A DNA stretch of 64,000 nt, from assembly GCF_000316605.1 (NCBI RefSeq), contig NC_019683.1, forward strand, positions 3,208,036 to 3,272,035. Reading direction: 5' to 3'. The notes beneath the pieces were generated by a model that saw only the letters and a program-made list of their open reading frames with translations, was not told the DNA's origin and did not search any database. The position numbers and the translations under genes are program-made. Shown one piece after another: positions 62,357 to 64,000 of the stretch. Within the stretch, counting starts at the first letter, position 1. Each line of letters begins with the position of its first letter. The DNA is from [Leptolyngbya] sp. PCC 7376 (GTDB lineage Bacteria > Cyanobacteriota > Cyanobacteriia > Cyanobacteriales > MRBY01).

Positions 62357-64000
62357 ATGGCTGAAGCGAATGGTGATCAACATGAACCCATGAAACTTCC
62401 GAAAACCAGTGAGTCGGAGAATCTTAAGCGTATTCGTCACACAGCATCCCACGTGATGGCTATGGCGGTACAGACGATTTTTCCTGATGCGCAGGTGACC
62501 ATTGGTCCTTGGACAGAGAACGGTTTTTACTACGACTTTGATAAAGAGGAACCCTTTACGGACAAAGATCTCAAAACCATCAAGAAAGAGATGGTCAAGA
62601 TCATTAAGAAGAAATATCCTGTGGTGCGCGAAGAGGTTTCCCGTGAGGAAGCGGAAAAGCGTATCAAAGCAATTAATGAGCCGTACAAACTAGAAATTCT
62701 TGAGGGTTTGGAAGCGCCAATTACGCTTTATCATCTCGAAGATAAGTGGTGGGATCTTTGTGCTGGCCCCCACGTAGAAACGACTGGTGAGCTAAATCCT
62801 AAGGCGATCGCCCTAGAGTCTGTGGCGGGTGCATACTGGCGTGGTGATGAAAATAATCAACAGCTGCAGCGCATCTATGGCACAGCTTGGGAAACCCCTG
62901 AACAGCTCAAAGAATATAAACGCCGTAAGGAGGAAGCCCTCAAGCGTGATCACCGCAAACTAGGTAAAGATCTCGGTCTGTTTGTTTTTTCTGATCAAGT
63001 TGGCCCGGGTCTTCCTCTTTGGACTCCGAAAGGAACCTTAATTCGTTCTACTCTGGAAAATTTCCTCAAGGGCGAGCAAACTAAGCGCGGTTATCAAGGG
63101 GTTGTCACGCCTCATATTGCACGGGTTGATCTCTTTAAAGTGTCTGGTCACTGGCAAAACTATCGCGAAGATATGTTCCCTATGATGGCGGAAGACGATG
63201 AAGCGCGGGCAATGGAACAGGGCTTTGTGATGAAGCCTATGAACTGTCCTTTCCACATCCAAATCTATAAGGATCAATTGCGTTCCTACCGTGATTTGCC
63301 GATGCGTTTGGCGGAATTTGGCACGGTTTATCGGTATGAACAATCCGGTGAATTGGGTGGTCTAACGCGGGTGCGCGGTTTTACAGTGGATGATTCGCAC
63401 TTGTTTGTGACACCCGACCAGCTCGAAAAAGAATTTTTTAATGTTGTCGATTTGATTTTGACAGTCTTTAAGAGTCTGCAACTCAAGAATTTCAAAGCGC
63501 GTTTGAGTTTCCGTGACCCCAACTCTGACAAATATATTGGTTCGGATGAGGTTTGGGAAAAGGCTCAGAGCGCAATCCGTAATGCGGTGACTAGTCTTGA
63601 TATGGAGCATTTTGAGGCTGAGGGAGAGGCCGCATTCTATGGTCCGAAACTCGACTTTATTTTCCAGGATGTCCTAGAGCGGGAATGGCAACTCGGGACG
63701 GTGCAGGTTGACTATAATCTCCCCGAACGGTTCGAGCTGGAATATGTCTCTGAGGATGGCGATCGCCAACGTCCTGTGATGATTCACCGTGCGCCCTTTG
63801 GCTCTTTGGAGCGTCTCATCGGTATTCTCATCGAGGAATATGCAGGAGATTTCCCACTGTGGCTCGCACCGGAGCAAGTTCGAATCTTAGCGGTAGGTGA
63901 CGATTTCCTTCCCTATGCCAAAGAAAAAGCAGCTGAACTTCAAGCCCTCGGTATTCGTGCGATGGCTGATACATCTGGCGATCGCCTCGGCAAATTAGTC
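62357..64000 (+). CDS. thrS: Threonyl-tRNA synthetase, 3' partial
   Basis: The gene runs off the right edge; 548 codons are present. The start ATG at 62357 follows AGGAG at 62341. The usual N-terminal TGS domain is missing: the editing-domain motif HTASH is already at residues 28-32, and its partner CAGPH follows. The class II core shows motif 2 GGLTRVRGFTVDDSHLF and motif 3 HRAPFGSLERLIGILIEEYA, then the start of the anticodon-binding domain (PLWLAPEQVRILAV). It charges tRNA-Thr, with editing of Ser-tRNA expected. Absence of TGS is, as far as I know, usual in cyanobacterial ThrS. Confidence 0.95.
   Translation, partial: MAEANGDQHEPMKLPKTSESENLKRIRHTASHVMAMAVQTIFPDAQVTIGPWTENGFYYDFDKEEPFTDKDLKTIKKEMVKIIKKKYPVVREEVSREEAEKRIKAINEPYKLEILEGLEAPITLYHLEDKWWDLCAGPHVETTGELNPKAIALESVAGAYWRGDENNQQLQRIYGTAWETPEQLKEYKRRKEEALKRDHRKLGKDLGLFVFSDQVGPGLPLWTPKGTLIRSTLENFLKGEQTKRGYQGVVTPHIARVDLFKVSGHWQNYREDMFPMMAEDDEARAMEQGFVMKPMNCPFHIQIYKDQLRSYRDLPMRLAEFGTVYRYEQSGELGGLTRVRGFTVDDSHLFVTPDQLEKEFFNVVDLILTVFKSLQLKNFKARLSFRDPNSDKYIGSDEVWEKAQSAIRNAVTSLDMEHFEAEGEAAFYGPKLDFIFQDVLEREWQLGTVQVDYNLPERFELEYVSEDGDRQRPVMIHRAPFGSLERLIGILIEEYAGDFPLWLAPEQVRILAVGDDFLPYAKEKAAELQALGIRAMADTSGDRLGKLV

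Noticed and set aside
1-64000. Frequent GCGATCGC octamers as a possible repeat system or CRISPR-like array
   Set aside because: They are scattered singly through genes and spacers; this is the HIP1 motif common in cyanobacteria, not an array.

Overview
This window is a stretch of cyanobacterial chromosome. Evidence: the octamer GCGATCGC (HIP1) recurs dozens of times, inside and between genes; there are phycobilisome linkers (end of apcE, cpcG), photosystem II psbX beside ycf66, NDH-1 ndhD1, a ferredoxin-type nitrite reductase with an NtcA promoter, a phytyl-phosphate-kinase-like gene and a DUF3110 gene. Composition and gene content suggest a filamentous or unicellular relative of the Picosynechococcus / 'Leptolyngbya' PCC 7376 group; that placement is inference only. 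No rRNA, tRNA or CRISPR array was seen.

Layout. 0-17 kb: end of apcE; a secreted small protein; a large secreted haemagglutinin-CHAT protease fusion with an acidic repeat; DUF3110, hrcA, a rhodanese, ndhD1, a DacB-type peptidase; plsX-fabH (fatty-acid synthesis); ftsI with an FtsL-like gene upstream; hisB; a phasin-like protein; an FKBP.

17-28 kb: the accessory highlight. Two divergent gene sets share a 636-bp intergenic region. Leftward: a long ResB-like protein, a long CcsA-like protein and a Rieske protein. Rightward: a membrane-anchored tandem globin, a pentaheme cytochrome with a CX4CH motif, a hexaheme cytochrome, a monoheme DUF3365 lipoprotein, a probable diheme membrane cytochrome b, a membrane-tethered thioredoxin, a small membrane protein and a ChaN-type lipoprotein. 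Together these encode 12 c-type haem sites, a probable b-type pair, two globin haems, a Rieske centre and their own system-II-style cytochrome maturation. I read this as a dedicated redox module of unknown substrate, unusual for an oxygenic phototroph.

28-45 kb: pentapeptide-repeat protein, SUI1/YciH, a Uma2 gene followed by a decayed copy of itself, VOC and GIY-YIG proteins, a DUF92/VTE6-like kinase, a decapeptide-repeat protein with a His-rich tail, NtcA-controlled nirA, a histidine kinase with a His-rich sensor loop, cpcG, a REC-GGDEF-EAL protein, a SPOR-like protein, PspA/IM30, ndk, nurA.

45-64 kb: an hxlR regulator broken by a frameshift and an amber codon next to a divergent two-gene operon; ycf66-psbX; an orphan fused PhnE-like permease; a large acidic membrane protein; a methyltransferase; a MASE1-PAS-GGDEF diguanylate cyclase; uvrA; an IS graveyard (broken Uma2, two IS4-like remnants, one of them split by a frameshifted IS630-like element); a DUF212 protein, crtE and the start of thrS, which runs off the end.
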